Shown here in pieces: positions 17,401-24,478 of a stretch of DNA of 64,000 bases. This stretch comes from Streptomyces sp. HNM0575 (lineage in GTDB: Bacteria > Actinomycetota > Actinomycetes > Streptomycetales > Streptomycetaceae), in contig NZ_JAASAG010000007.1 in the NCBI RefSeq assembly GCF_012726265.1, forward strand, positions 1 through 64,000, in the 5' to 3' direction. Under the pieces are notes generated by a model. The model made no database searches, was not told the DNA's origin, and saw only the letters and a program-made list of their open reading frames with translations. The translations under genes were made by a program, and so were the position numbers. The stretch's first letter is position 1. Each line of letters starts with the position of its first letter.

Positions 17401-17501
17401 GAGTCGACGACGGTGACGGGATGCCCCGCGCGGGCGAGGCTGTGCGCGATGGTGCCGCCTATGGCGCCACCGCCGACGACCGTGTACGCGTGGCCCCTCA
17501 T
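14496..17501 (-). CDS. ketopantoate reductase-like / M20 peptidase fusion with repeat linker
   Basis: A single 1001-residue frame. Residues 1-345 are an ApbA/PanE-type NADP oxidoreductase: Rossmann start YTVVGGGAIGGTIAHSLARAG, VLLAVKAQ, VSVQNGFNE and a C-terminal helical domain with WAKAGFGAMLAA. Residues about 350-595 are a low-complexity Ala/Thr/Gly/Ser/Pro linker built of units like ISHTGSAEP and PNGSAEADGKAG. Residues about 600-1001 are an M20A (carboxypeptidase G2-like) metallohydrolase: LLAHYDTVWPTG (HxD), GVFDMKAG (bridging Asp), NGDEETGS (EE), HAGLDP and GAGAHARTEHT. Both enzyme halves look intact, so each could act alone. ATG at 17501 has AAGGAAG eight bases upstream and overlaps the SDR stop by four bases (ATGA), so it is the last gene of the operon. 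An uninterrupted frame and codon bias through the linker argue for a true fusion; the substrates are unknown. Confidence 0.85.
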   Translation of the reverse strand: MRGHAYTVVGGGAIGGTIAHSLARAGHPVTVVDSDAEHVAAIRERGLTVEHGNGGFTAVRVPAVTPAEFETEHGGPHPGQLTRVLLAVKAQATEGAVRWIAPRLAPDGYAVSVQNGFNEALIARHLGAERTVAAFVNIFADVTGPGVVRDGGPGAFVVGEPDGAPVSERVRRLVGDLQAWGPAHATDNVEGYLWAKAGFGAMLAATSLADDAMADLIDRHREAMYALVHEIFAVAGTLGIRLEPFDAFEAQAFREGTPAGVREAATDRLTAWLRTQPKDRSGIWRDIVVRRRPVEVTTHYATVFAEAEHAGIATPVLRAVIDGLRELEADPGGMSESRLYELDRLTTEAGLRPAGATGPAGTAGVSHAGTAGSAATAEPAATAEPSRTAEATGTAEPAGTAGISHAGTAETAETAGPSRTGSARSPRSAAATAAPAEFAVPAAAAEADGKAGISRTETAGSAATTEPSRTAEPNGSAEADGKAGPSHAGTAGPSHTGSAEPAATAGVSHTGSAGSAATAKPAATTEPSRTAEPNGSAEADGKAGISHTGSAEPPGTAGVSHAGTAERAGSARSARSAESAATAATAATAAPAPPGGLPSGARLSGGEARSVHAWLEERREEMVRDLAAYTAQGSSSDDREELNSCLEWLRGWLDESLGAPGDTGITEERLVRGDAGAVAGDVVVRRYPASRTAPGNGEARPVLLLAHYDTVWPTGTLAEWPFRREEDRIHGPGVFDMKAGLVQAVWALRALDALGLPRPACTLMLNGDEETGSLASSDAIVAEAAGSRAALVFEAAADGAVKTARKGVGLFRLTVDGVEAHAGLDPAAGASAVEEAAHQVLQLSALSDLSAGTTVNVGVLHGGTRSNVTAGRAVADFDVRVASTAEQKRVEAALTTVSPVNPRTKVTVTGEWNRPVFERTPGVARLYGLARACAEPLGLALRETSVGGASDGNFVLAAGVPVLDGLGAVGAGAHARTEHTTVTGMTERAALAAGVLAAFAG
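15874..16120. repeat. 67-base perfect direct repeat inside the fusion linker
   Basis: 15874-15940 is repeated identically at 16054-16120, an offset of 180 bases or exactly 60 codons. Shorter degenerate repeats fill the whole linker from about 15730 to 16450. The spacing keeps the frame. Confidence 0.85.
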
Positions 17502-18808
17502 GTGCTGCTTCCTTCCGGCTGGTGCTCGCTCGGTGACTGCCGCCCGCTTCCCGGCCGGTGCTCGCCCGGCGTCGCCGCGTACCGCCCGTGCGGCGCGTGA
17601 GCCGGCGCCTCGTCGACGGGCTCCACGTCAACAGGCCGTACGTCGACGGGCCGTACGTCAACAGGCCGTACATCAGCCTGTGTTGAGCCGACGGGCGGTG
17701 CGCCGGCGTGTGCCGGGTGACCGGCCGGAGGCCACAGCCGCGGCAGTCGGCCCGCGCCCGCGGCCGAGCCGCCGTCGACGCGCAGGATCTCCCCGGTGAT
17801 CCACGCGGCGTCCTCTCCCGCGATCCAGCGCACCGCGCGTGCGACGTCGCGCGGAGTGCCGGGCCGTCCGAGGGGATTGTCGGACACTGCCGCCGCGTAC
17901 TCAGGCGCGACCGGATTGCAGTCGCTCGCGACCGGTACGAAGCCGGGGCTGACGGCGTTGACGCGGATCCCGTGCGGGCCGAGTTCGAGGGCCGCGGCCC
18001 GTGTCGCCATCTCCAGCGCCGCCTTGGACGAGGCGTACGGGCCGCCGCCGGGACGGGCGCGCAGGGCCGCGCCGGAGGAGATGTTGACCACCGAGGCCGT
18101 ACGGGAGGCCGCCACCGCACGGCGGGCGAGCGCGGCCGTGGCGAGCGCGGGAGCCCGCGAGTTGAGGGCGAAGATCCGGTCCCACAGCTCCACGCCGCCG
18201 GGCCGTGCGGATCCCGCCGCGCGGGAGCCGGCGCCGCCGGGCACGCCGCCGTTCGTATCGCCGCCCGGCTCGCCGGCGGCGTCTTCGCTCGCGTCGCAGC
18301 TCACGTCGATCATGTCGAGCGACGGGTAGATGCCCGCGGCGTTGACGAGGACGTCGACGGCGCCCCGCGAGTCCCAGGCACGGTCCACGGCCTCGCACGG
18401 GCCCTCCGGCGAGGAGAGATCCGCGGTGATGTGCCCGGCGTCCAGCGCCTCGGCCGCCGCCGCGAGCCCGTCGCGGTCGATGTCCACCAGGGTGAGCACC
18501 GTGCCCTCGTCAGCGGCGAATTCCTCCGCGACGGCGCGGCCGATGCCTCCGGCCGCACCCGTCACGACGACGTGCCTCGGAGCCGCCTCCGCCTCCGCGC
18601 GCTCCGCCGCGTTGCGTCCCGGTTCCGCGCGTTCCGGTTCCGTGTGCTGCGGTTCCGTGTGCTGCGCCGCGTCGCGTCCTGCCTCCGTACGTCCCGCCTC
18701 CGCGCGCTCACGCGCGTCCCGCTGCGCCGCGTCGCGCTCCGGTTCCGCGCGCTCACGCGCGTCCCGTTCCGGCGCCCGTTCGGGCCGCGCGCCCGGGGTC
18801 CCCGCCAT
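17498..18808 (-). CDS. SDR family oxidoreductase with repeat-rich tails
   Basis: The 436-residue protein has a classical short-chain dehydrogenase core at about residues 65-370: HVVVTGAAGGIGRAVAEEF (NAD(P) binding), DVLVNAAGIYPS, NISSGAALRA (Ser), and GPYASSKAALEMA (Tyr-x3-Lys). The first ~65 residues are repeats of ERAEPERDA type and the last ~65 contain DVRPV repeated three times, both outside the enzyme fold. An internal insertion of about 35 residues follows SLDMIDV. ATG at 18808 overlaps the MFS stop by one base (TGATG), and its own stop overlaps the next start by four, so translation is coupled. It probably oxidises or reduces an intermediate of the same pathway as the neighbouring hydrolases. 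Confidence 0.88.
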   Translation of the reverse strand: MAGTPGARPERAPERDARERAEPERDAAQRDARERAEAGRTEAGRDAAQHTEPQHTEPERAEPGRNAAERAEAEAAPRHVVVTGAAGGIGRAVAEEFAADEGTVLTLVDIDRDGLAAAAEALDAGHITADLSSPEGPCEAVDRAWDSRGAVDVLVNAAGIYPSLDMIDVSCDASEDAAGEPGGDTNGGVPGGAGSRAAGSARPGGVELWDRIFALNSRAPALATAALARRAVAASRTASVVNISSGAALRARPGGGPYASSKAALEMATRAAALELGPHGIRVNAVSPGFVPVASDCNPVAPEYAAAVSDNPLGRPGTPRDVARAVRWIAGEDAAWITGEILRVDGGSAAGAGRLPRLWPPAGHPAHAGAPPVGSTQADVRPVDVRPVDVRPVDVEPVDEAPAHAPHGRYAATPGEHRPGSGRQSPSEHQPEGSST

Positions 18809-20196
18809 CAGTCGAACTCCTTGTTCTTCGTCTCCGGCATCGTCAGATAGACGACGAGGGAGATCAGCGCCGCGGCCGAGACGTAGAGCCAGACCATCCC
18901 TCCGTGACCCGCGTCGTTGAGCCAGGTCGTCACGTACGGGGCCGTGCCGCCGAAGAGGGCGACGGCCAGCGCGTACGGCAGGGCGATGCCCGTGGCGCGC
19001 ACCTCCGGCGGGAACTGCTCGGCCATGATCACCGCGCAGTTCGCGGAGTAGCCGAGGATCAGCAGCATGCCCGTCAGCTGCACGAAGAACAGGCTCGCGA
19101 AGCTGTTGCTCAGCATGTGCAGCAGCGGCCACGACAGCACGACGAAGCCCCCGGCGAACCCGGCCATCGTGGGCTTGCGCCCGACGCGGTCCGAGAGCTT
19201 CCCGATGAACGGCAGCAGCGCGATGAAGATCGCCAGGCAGATGGTCTGCGACAGCAGCGCCTTGTCCATGGGGATTCCGGTCGCGAGGTTCGCGTACGTC
19301 GGCAGGTAGGTGATCCACACGTAGTAGGTGAGGGTGCCCGCGACGGTGATGCCGACGACGCGCAGCGCGGCGCCCGGATGCTCGCGGAACATCGCGCCGA
19401 GCGGATTGCGCCGCGAACGCCCGCTGTCCGCGGCCTCGTTGAAGGACGCCGTGTCCTCCACGGAGACCCGCAGCCACAGCCCGACCAGTCCCAGCAGCCC
19501 GCCGGCGACGAACGCGGCGCGCCAGCCCCACGAGTGCAGCGCACCGTCGCTGAGCGTGGACGTCAGCACGGTGCCCAGCAGCGACGCGATGAGCGTGCCC
19601 GCGCCGACGGAGACCTGCTGCCACGAGCCGGCGAACGCGCGGCGCCCGGCCGCCGCCGACTCCACGAGGAAGGCCGACGAGGAGCCGAACTCGCCGCCCG
19701 CCGAGAAGCCCTGGACCAGCCGCGCGATCAGCAGCGCGACGGGCGCGGCTACGCCTATCGCCCCGTAGCCCGGTGTCAGCGCGATCACGAAGGACGCGCC
19801 CGCCATCAGCCCGACGGTGAGCGTGAGGCCCTTCTTGCGGCCGAAGCGGTCCGCGTACGCGCCGAGCACGGCGGCGCCAACGGGCCGTACGACGAAGCCC
19901 ACGGCGAAGACGGCGAGCGTGGAGAGCAGCGCCACGGCGCCCTCGGCCTTCGGGAAGAACACCTCCGAGATGACCTTCACGAAGATCGAGTAGAGCGCCC
20001 AGTCGACCCACTCGACGGTGTTGCCGATGGTGCCCGCCAGGATCGCCTTGCGCTGGGCGCGGGTGAGGCGGGCGCCGGACTGCGCGGTGCCGCCGGTGCC
20101 GCCGGACTCGCCTGGGCCGCCGGACTCGCCTGAGCCGCCTGAGCCGCCTGAGCCGCCGGGGCCGGTGGGGGACGGGGAAGAGGTGTCGGTGCTCAT
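18808..20196 (-). CDS. MFS transporter, metabolite:H+ symporter (MHS) type
   Basis: A 462-residue, 12-helix major facilitator. RAQRKAILAGTIGNTVEWVDWALYS, the loop motif GAYADRFGRKKGL, the MHS-specific RLVQGFSAGGEFGSSSAFL and the half-symmetric KLSDRVGRKP are all visible. MHS proteins import organic acids, betaines or shikimate-like solutes. The N-terminal 40 residues are a Gly/Ser-rich low-complexity tail. The ATG at 20196 overlaps the stop of the deacetylase gene (TGATG), and its stop overlaps the SDR start the same way, so it sits inside a tightly coupled operon and likely imports the substrate of that pathway. Confidence 0.9.
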   Translation of the reverse strand: MSTDTSSPSPTGPGGSGGSGGSGESGGPGESGGTGGTAQSGARLTRAQRKAILAGTIGNTVEWVDWALYSIFVKVISEVFFPKAEGAVALLSTLAVFAVGFVVRPVGAAVLGAYADRFGRKKGLTLTVGLMAGASFVIALTPGYGAIGVAAPVALLIARLVQGFSAGGEFGSSSAFLVESAAAGRRAFAGSWQQVSVGAGTLIASLLGTVLTSTLSDGALHSWGWRAAFVAGGLLGLVGLWLRVSVEDTASFNEAADSGRSRRNPLGAMFREHPGAALRVVGITVAGTLTYYVWITYLPTYANLATGIPMDKALLSQTICLAIFIALLPFIGKLSDRVGRKPTMAGFAGGFVVLSWPLLHMLSNSFASLFFVQLTGMLLILGYSANCAVIMAEQFPPEVRATGIALPYALAVALFGGTAPYVTTWLNDAGHGGMVWLYVSAAALISLVVYLTMPETKNKEFD

Positions 20197-21275
20197 CAGG
20201 GCTGCTCCGTCGGTGCGTTGGAGGCGGAGGCGGAAGCGGAGGTGGAGCCCGCGCCGGGCCGGGGGCCTGCCTGGGGTCCGGGCTCCGGCGCCGGGCCGGG
20301 TTCGTTGAGCCGGTCGCGGGCGGCGCCGGCCAGCTGGTCGTGGGTCGCGAACCACACGTCGCGGTGTGCGCCGATGTGGTCGAGCAGTTCCCGCAGCACG
20401 ACCAGGCGGGAGCGGTGCCCGATGACGTGCGGGTGGAGGGTGAGCTGGAAGACGCCGCCGTCGCGGTACGCCGCGTCGAACTCGTCCTTCCAGATCTCCA
20501 GCACGTCGCGGGGGCGGGTGTAGGGGCGCAGCGCGCCGAAGCGGTCCATGGTGAAGTACGGGGCGTCGTCGCGGATCCAGTCCACGGGGATCTCCACCAG
20601 ACCCGTGGCCCTGCCGCCCGCCAGCACCTCGTACGGCTCGTCGTCGGCCATCAGCGACGAGTCGTAGCGGAAGCCGAGTTCGAGGATCGTCTCCAGCGTG
20701 GAGTCGGAGAAGTCCCATGAGGGCGTGCGGATTCCGGCGGGCGTCCGCCCGGTGATGTCGGTGAGGGTCTCCAGCGCGCGGCGGATGAGGGTCCTCTCGT
20801 CGTCGGCGCCGAGCAGGGTGTTCCGCTCGTGTATCCAGCCGTGCACGCCGACCTCGTGGCCCTCCTGCACATAGCGGCGGGCCTCGTCGGGGTGGAGGAG
20901 GGCGGAGACGGCGGGCATGAAGAACGTCGCGGGGGCGCCGAAGCGCTCCAGCAGCTCCAGCACGCGTCCTGCGCCCTTGCGTGCCCCGTACTCGCCCTGT
21001 GCGAGCAGGCCGGGACTGGTCTCGCCGTCGCGCAGCGGGATCGTCTCGTGGTCGGAGTCGAAGGAGAGCGCGACGGCGACGCGTGCGCCGCCGGGCCAGC
21101 GCGGCGGCAGCAGCGAACGGCCGGCGCGCACGGCCTCGACGTGGCCGCGCCACACCGCTTCGGGCCACTGCCAGGAGGGGGCGGCGCCGGTCCCGGGGGC
21201 GGTCTCGGGGGCCGCGGTTCCGGCGGTGGGTTCAGGAGCGTCCGGCGGGGATCCGGCGGGGACTTGAGCGGACAA
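20196..21275 (-). CDS. polysaccharide deacetylase family hydrolase, PuuE / cyclic imidase-like
   Basis: A 359-residue NodB-fold protein. Catalytic motifs: VALSFDSDHE (metal Asp), FGAPATFFMPA, EVGVHGWIHERN (His-x3-His), RTPSWDFSDSTLE, and QLTLHPHVIGHRSR. The FDSDHE form, the insertion after it and the HPHVIGHR end are those of the PuuE allantoinase / cyclic imide hydrolase branch and not of chitin or peptidoglycan deacetylases, and no signal peptide is present. It likely opens a cyclic imide or ureide ring or removes an N-acyl group in the cytoplasm. The start is taken as TTG at 21275 because TGA lies just upstream in frame; SD is weak. It is the first enzyme gene after the Lrp-type regulator. 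Confidence 0.85.
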   Translation of the reverse strand: MSAQVPAGSPPDAPEPTAGTAAPETAPGTGAAPSWQWPEAVWRGHVEAVRAGRSLLPPRWPGGARVAVALSFDSDHETIPLRDGETSPGLLAQGEYGARKGAGRVLELLERFGAPATFFMPAVSALLHPDEARRYVQEGHEVGVHGWIHERNTLLGADDERTLIRRALETLTDITGRTPAGIRTPSWDFSDSTLETILELGFRYDSSLMADDEPYEVLAGGRATGLVEIPVDWIRDDAPYFTMDRFGALRPYTRPRDVLEIWKDEFDAAYRDGGVFQLTLHPHVIGHRSRLVVLRELLDHIGAHRDVWFATHDQLAGAARDRLNEPGPAPEPGPQAGPRPGAGSTSASASASNAPTEQP

Positions 21276-21309
21276 GGAGGTGCCTCACAGGGGATTCGGG
21301 CCTACGGCG

Positions 21310-21374
21310 AAACGAAGGGAGACGAAGGAGGACGAAGGGAAAAGAAGGGAAACGGAGGGGAACGGAGGGGGGAC
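21310..21374. repeat. purine-rich short tandem repeats in the regulator-deacetylase spacer
   Basis: Six to seven degenerate copies of a ~10-base unit like GACGAAGGGA make a 65-base stretch with almost only A, G and scattered C on the + strand. It fills half of the 142-base spacer between the Lrp gene and the deacetylase gene. Confidence 0.7.
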
Positions 21375-21417
21375 TGGGCGGGGCGGTGCGGGCGCCGGCA
21401 CCGGCGCCCGCGACCGG

Positions 21418-22425
21418 CTAGGCGTCGAACTGGTCCATGCGGGTCCACGCGCCCTTGAGGGTCACGAGATGGAGCGTCACGTCCGAGCCGTTGAGGCCCG
21501 GCAGCGCGCCGATGACCTCGTCGGTGTAGCGGAAGAGATCGGTGCGGCGCGGCAGCACCATGTGGCCGACCAGATTGAATCTGCCGGTGGCCGCCGCGAG
21601 GAACTTCGTCCCGGGGTGCTTGGCCAGCTGCCGTCCGGCGGCCTCCAGGCGTCCCGGGTCGATGGAGAGCCAGAGCATGAACTCCGCCTCGTAGCCGAGC
21701 AGCGCGGGCTCCGCGAGGGTGCGGAAGTGCAGGCTGCCGCGGGCGACCATGCGCTCCAGGGCACGCGCGACGCTGGATTCGCTGCGGTCGAGGTTCCGGG
21801 CGATGGTGGTGACCGGAAGCCGCCCGTCGGTGGCGAGTTGACCGACGACGGCGCGTTCGAGTCCGGTGAGCGGCTGCGGTGCCTTGTCCCAGTCCACGCG
21901 CTCGCACGAGGGCGTTCGCGCCGGCCGCAGATCCGCCACCGCCTCCTCGGGCAGCAGCCCCGTGTCCCACATCGCCGCGGAGGAGAAGGTGCGGATGACC
22001 GCGACGTGCTCCGTGCCCGAGATCAGATGTGCGCCCGGCAGATCCGTGTAGAGGAGGCGCAGCAGCTCCTCGTTGTCGCGGGCGACGAAGTCGACGATCA
22101 GGTCGGCGGTGCCCGTGACGAGGGCGAGGAACCGCACCTCGGGGCACTCGGCCAGCAGCTCCGCCAGCTCCAGGCCCTTTCCGGGGCGGGCCTGCATGCG
22201 TACGAGCATCGACGAGCCGCCGCCCGTGCGGTCCAGCTCGACGGCGCCGACCACATGCAGCAGCCTGCGCTCCCGCAGGGCGTTGAAGCGGCGCTGGGCG
22301 GTGGATTCGCTCGTCCCCGCCCAGCGGGCTATCCCGGCCCAGGGAGCACGGCCGTTGAGCTGGAGCGCCGCGATGATGCGGCGATCCAGCGCATCGATCA
22401 TGCCGGCGTCGGCTCGGGGAGTCAT
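21418..22425 (-). CDS. Lrp/AsnC family regulator, duplicated two-unit form
   Basis: The 335-residue protein contains two Lrp/AsnC units in tandem: helix-turn-helix near residues 12-55 (LDRRIIAALQLNGRAPWAGIA) and a RAM/AsnC ligand domain to about 150, then a second helix-turn-helix (LERAVVGQLATDGRLPVTTIA) and ligand domain to the end. Normal Lrp proteins are about 150 residues, so this is the long double type found in actinobacteria. It lies at the head of the operon with the deacetylase, transporter, SDR and fusion enzyme and is the likely local regulator, responding to an amino-acid-like effector. ATG at 22425 lacks a clear SD; an internal ATG at 22401 is an alternative. Confidence 0.88.
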   Translation of the reverse strand: MTPRADAGMIDALDRRIIAALQLNGRAPWAGIARWAGTSESTAQRRFNALRERRLLHVVGAVELDRTGGGSSMLVRMQARPGKGLELAELLAECPEVRFLALVTGTADLIVDFVARDNEELLRLLYTDLPGAHLISGTEHVAVIRTFSSAAMWDTGLLPEEAVADLRPARTPSCERVDWDKAPQPLTGLERAVVGQLATDGRLPVTTIARNLDRSESSVARALERMVARGSLHFRTLAEPALLGYEAEFMLWLSIDPGRLEAAGRQLAKHPGTKFLAAATGRFNLVGHMVLPRRTDLFRYTDEVIGALPGLNGSDVTLHLVTLKGAWTRMDQFDA

Positions 22426-22699
22426 GAGGCCGGACGTTAGGCAGGGGCCCGGGGAGCGTCAATGCCGGAATCCCTCACCGGAGAGCGGCCGGAGCCGGTG
22501 ATCGGCCGCATCCGCCTTCGTGGAGGCCGGGAAAAGCCAGCCTCCGGGTCCGTGTGACGTCCGTTACGGCGTGCGGGATTCCGGCGGAAGAAATTCGGAG
22601 ATTCCGGAGACGGCGCCCGCCGGGGCGTGCGGGGCAGGGCCGCCCCGGTCCCGTCCACGGGCACTGCCGGGACCGCCCCCGCCGCGGGACAATGACCCT

Positions 22700-23146
22700 A
22701 TGACCGAACGGAAGCCGCCGGGCGTCACCTTCGAGACCTGGGTCGACAGGCAGATCCGCGAGGCCGAGGAGCGCGGCGACTTCGCGGACCTCCCGGGCGC
22801 GGGGAAGCCCCTCCCGGACGCGAACGCGCCGTACGACGAGAACTGGTGGCTGAAGCGGAAGCTGCGCGACGAGGGCGTCTCCCATCTGCCCGCCTCCCTC
22901 GCGCTCCGCAAGGAGGCCCAGGACGCGCTGGAGGCCGCCTCGCGCGCACGCACGGAGAAGGAGGTGCGGCGGATCGTCGGCGCGATCAACGACAAGATCC
23001 GTGAGGCCGTACGACGCCCCCTGTCGGGGCCGCCGCACAACCTGACGCCGTACGACGTGGACCGGATCGTCGCCGAGTGGCGCGAGGGCCGGGAGCAGGG
23101 CGGTGCGCGCGAGCGCGACCGGAGGCGCGAGCGCGAGCAGGACTAG
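22700..23146 (+). CDS. DUF1992 (DnaJ-homologue subfamily C-like) protein
   Basis: A 148-residue protein with the DUF1992 core WVDRQIREAEERGDFADLPG followed by GKPLPD, ENWWLKRKLRDEGV, PASLALRKEA and INDKIREAVRRPLSGPP. This family is widespread and uncharacterised; it is sometimes annotated as DnaJ-like though no J domain is present. The C-terminal 25 residues are a charged Arg/Glu tail. The ATG at 22700 has little SD, so it may be near-leaderless. A tandem repeat array starts at its stop codon. Confidence 0.85.
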   Translation: MTERKPPGVTFETWVDRQIREAEERGDFADLPGAGKPLPDANAPYDENWWLKRKLRDEGVSHLPASLALRKEAQDALEAASRARTEKEVRRIVGAINDKIREAVRRPLSGPPHNLTPYDVDRIVAEWREGREQGGARERDRRREREQD

Positions 23147-23230
23147 GCGAACGTACGGGCACGGCGAACGTACGGGCACGGTGAACGTACGGGCAGGGCG
23201 AACTACCGGCACAGCGAACGTGCGGGCGGC
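23146..23230. repeat. five-copy 17-base tandem repeat at the DUF1992 stop codon
   Basis: Five consecutive 17-base units of the form GGCGAACGTACGGGCAC, the last two degenerate, begin at the final base of the TAG stop. They end 37 bases before the stop of the convergent small conserved gene. Confidence 0.85.
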
Positions 23231-23266
23231 GCGCGGGAGTTGCGGGCCGCCCGCACGGACGTCATG

Positions 23267-23560
23267 TCACGGCAGCAGTGAACGCACCAGCCTGCACGTC
23301 GCACCGGACGGCGGGTGCACGCCGATACGGGCGGCCGTGCGGCGGATCGTCTCGTCGCGGGCCTGGCCCGGTGTGTAGACGCCGGAGTCGAGCAGGGCGA
23401 TGGCTATGCGCATCGCCTTCAACTGCCGGTTGTGCGAGACGTACCACTCCCGCGGGCGGCCGGCCGGGAGCCGTTTCTTGGGGAGCGCGCCGGCGGGCGG
23501 AGCGGGGAAGGCGAGGGGCAGTGCGGGCGTCGTCCGGTGGCTGGCTGTGGCTGCGGTCAT
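23267..23560 (-). CDS. small conserved Streptomyces protein of unknown function
   Basis: A 97-residue protein whose first 35 residues are Ala/Pro-rich and whose last 60 form a compact, conserved-looking block: RPREWYVSHNRQLKAMRIAI, ALLDSGVYTPGQ, IRRTAARIGVHPPS and TCRLVRSLLP. The pattern (a short helix-rich protein ending with a His-Pro-Pro-Ser / Cys segment) recurs in Streptomyces as a hypothetical; I do not recognise a named domain. ATG at 23560 has GGAGG five bases upstream. An inverted repeat TTCTGG-TTC-CCAGAA lies about 80 bases upstream. Confidence 0.75.
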   Translation of the reverse strand: MTAATASHRTTPALPLAFPAPPAGALPKKRLPAGRPREWYVSHNRQLKAMRIAIALLDSGVYTPGQARDETIRRTAARIGVHPPSGATCRLVRSLLP

Positions 23561-24030
23561 CGGCGACCTCCGTGAACGTCGGGACGCTGGTCACGTGTTG
23601 ACGTGCGGATGTGTGAACGAGCCTGTACGAGCGCTGCGTTCTGGTTCCCAGAATACCGCCCGGCACTGACATCGGCGCCGCCAACGTCCCTGGTGGGAAG
23701 GGAAGTTGGGAGAGGTGTTCGATTTGTTCGCGGGGCCGGTCCGTGCCCTCGGGCCCACTGCGCTCACTGCGTCCACTGCGTCCACTGCGCCCGCTGATGT
23801 CCCGCCCGTCCCGTGCGACGGTGCCCGAGGGCATCCGTATCCGCCCGCCGCCGCGCCGGTCCGTTCGCCCCGGGAGTCACGCGCTCCCGCCGGGGTACTC
23901 CCCACTCCGGCCGCCCGGTCCGGTCATGTCCCGGTCCGGTCACGTCCTGGTCCGGTCACCCGCTGTCCGGCACACACCGTCCGGCCGTCCAGTCCGTATG
24001 AGAGCCAGTCCGTATGAGAGGAGGACCCCC
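23561..24030. other. 470-base divergent spacer with direct repeats
   Basis: The spacer separates the small minus-strand gene from the GNAT gene. It holds the inverted repeat at 23639-23653, several GGTCCGGTCA-type repeats around 23920-23965 and a perfect 16-base duplication (CCAGTCCGTATGAGAG) at 23990-24021 just before the GNAT ribosome site. No coding frame is convincing. Confidence 0.5.
23639..23653. promoter_or_regulatory. inverted repeat TTCTGG-N3-CCAGAA, candidate operator
   Basis: A perfect 6-bp inverted repeat with a 3-base spacer lies 79-93 bases upstream of the small conserved gene on the minus strand. Size and symmetry fit a dimeric regulator site; nothing identifies the regulator. 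Confidence 0.3.
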
Positions 24031-24360
24031 GTGAGCGATGAGCACGCCGGGGACATCCGCGTCACCGAGCATCCCGACCGCGGCCGTTTCGAGGTGACGG
24101 TCGACGGCAGGCCCGCCGGGTTCGCCGCGTACGAGCGCCACCGGGGCCGGGTGGACCTCACGCACACCGAGGTCGACTCCGCCTACCAGGGGCGGGGAGT
24201 GGCGGGCCGTCTGGCCGCGGGTGCGCTGGACCGACTGCGGGCCGAGGGGGCGCAGGTGACGCCGTCGTGCCCGTACATCGCCGAGTACATCCGCCGGCAC
24301 CAGGAGTATCTGGATCTCGTCGACGAGGACCACCGCGACGAGGTCACCGCGGCCTCCTGA
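24031..24360 (+). CDS. GCN5-related acetyltransferase, YjdJ/GNAT_acetyltr_2 type
   Basis: A 109-residue single-domain protein matching the short N-acetyltransferase family PF14542: RFEVTVDGRPAGFAAYERH, DLTHTEVDSAYQGRGVAGRL (acetyl-CoA P-loop QGRGVA) and VTPSCPYIAEYIRRHQEY with the conserved Cys-Pro. The GTG start at 24031 has AGGAGG seven bases upstream. Its acceptor is unknown. The leader just before the SD contains a perfect 16-base tandem duplication. Confidence 0.9.
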   Translation: MSDEHAGDIRVTEHPDRGRFEVTVDGRPAGFAAYERHRGRVDLTHTEVDSAYQGRGVAGRLAAGALDRLRAEGAQVTPSCPYIAEYIRRHQEYLDLVDEDHRDEVTAAS

Positions 24361-24478
24361 CGGGTCCCGGTGCGGCCCCGCTTCGAACGTCCGTGACGGC
24401 CCTGGCTCGCGGCGGAATAATTGAAAGCCGAACTACATTCTCCGTGTGTACTGCTTCACCGGCACTCAGGAGGTCACC

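Noticed and set aside
21310..21374. Possible triplex-forming pure purine tract
   Set aside because: The run is interrupted by a C in nearly every unit, so it is better described as short tandem repeats.
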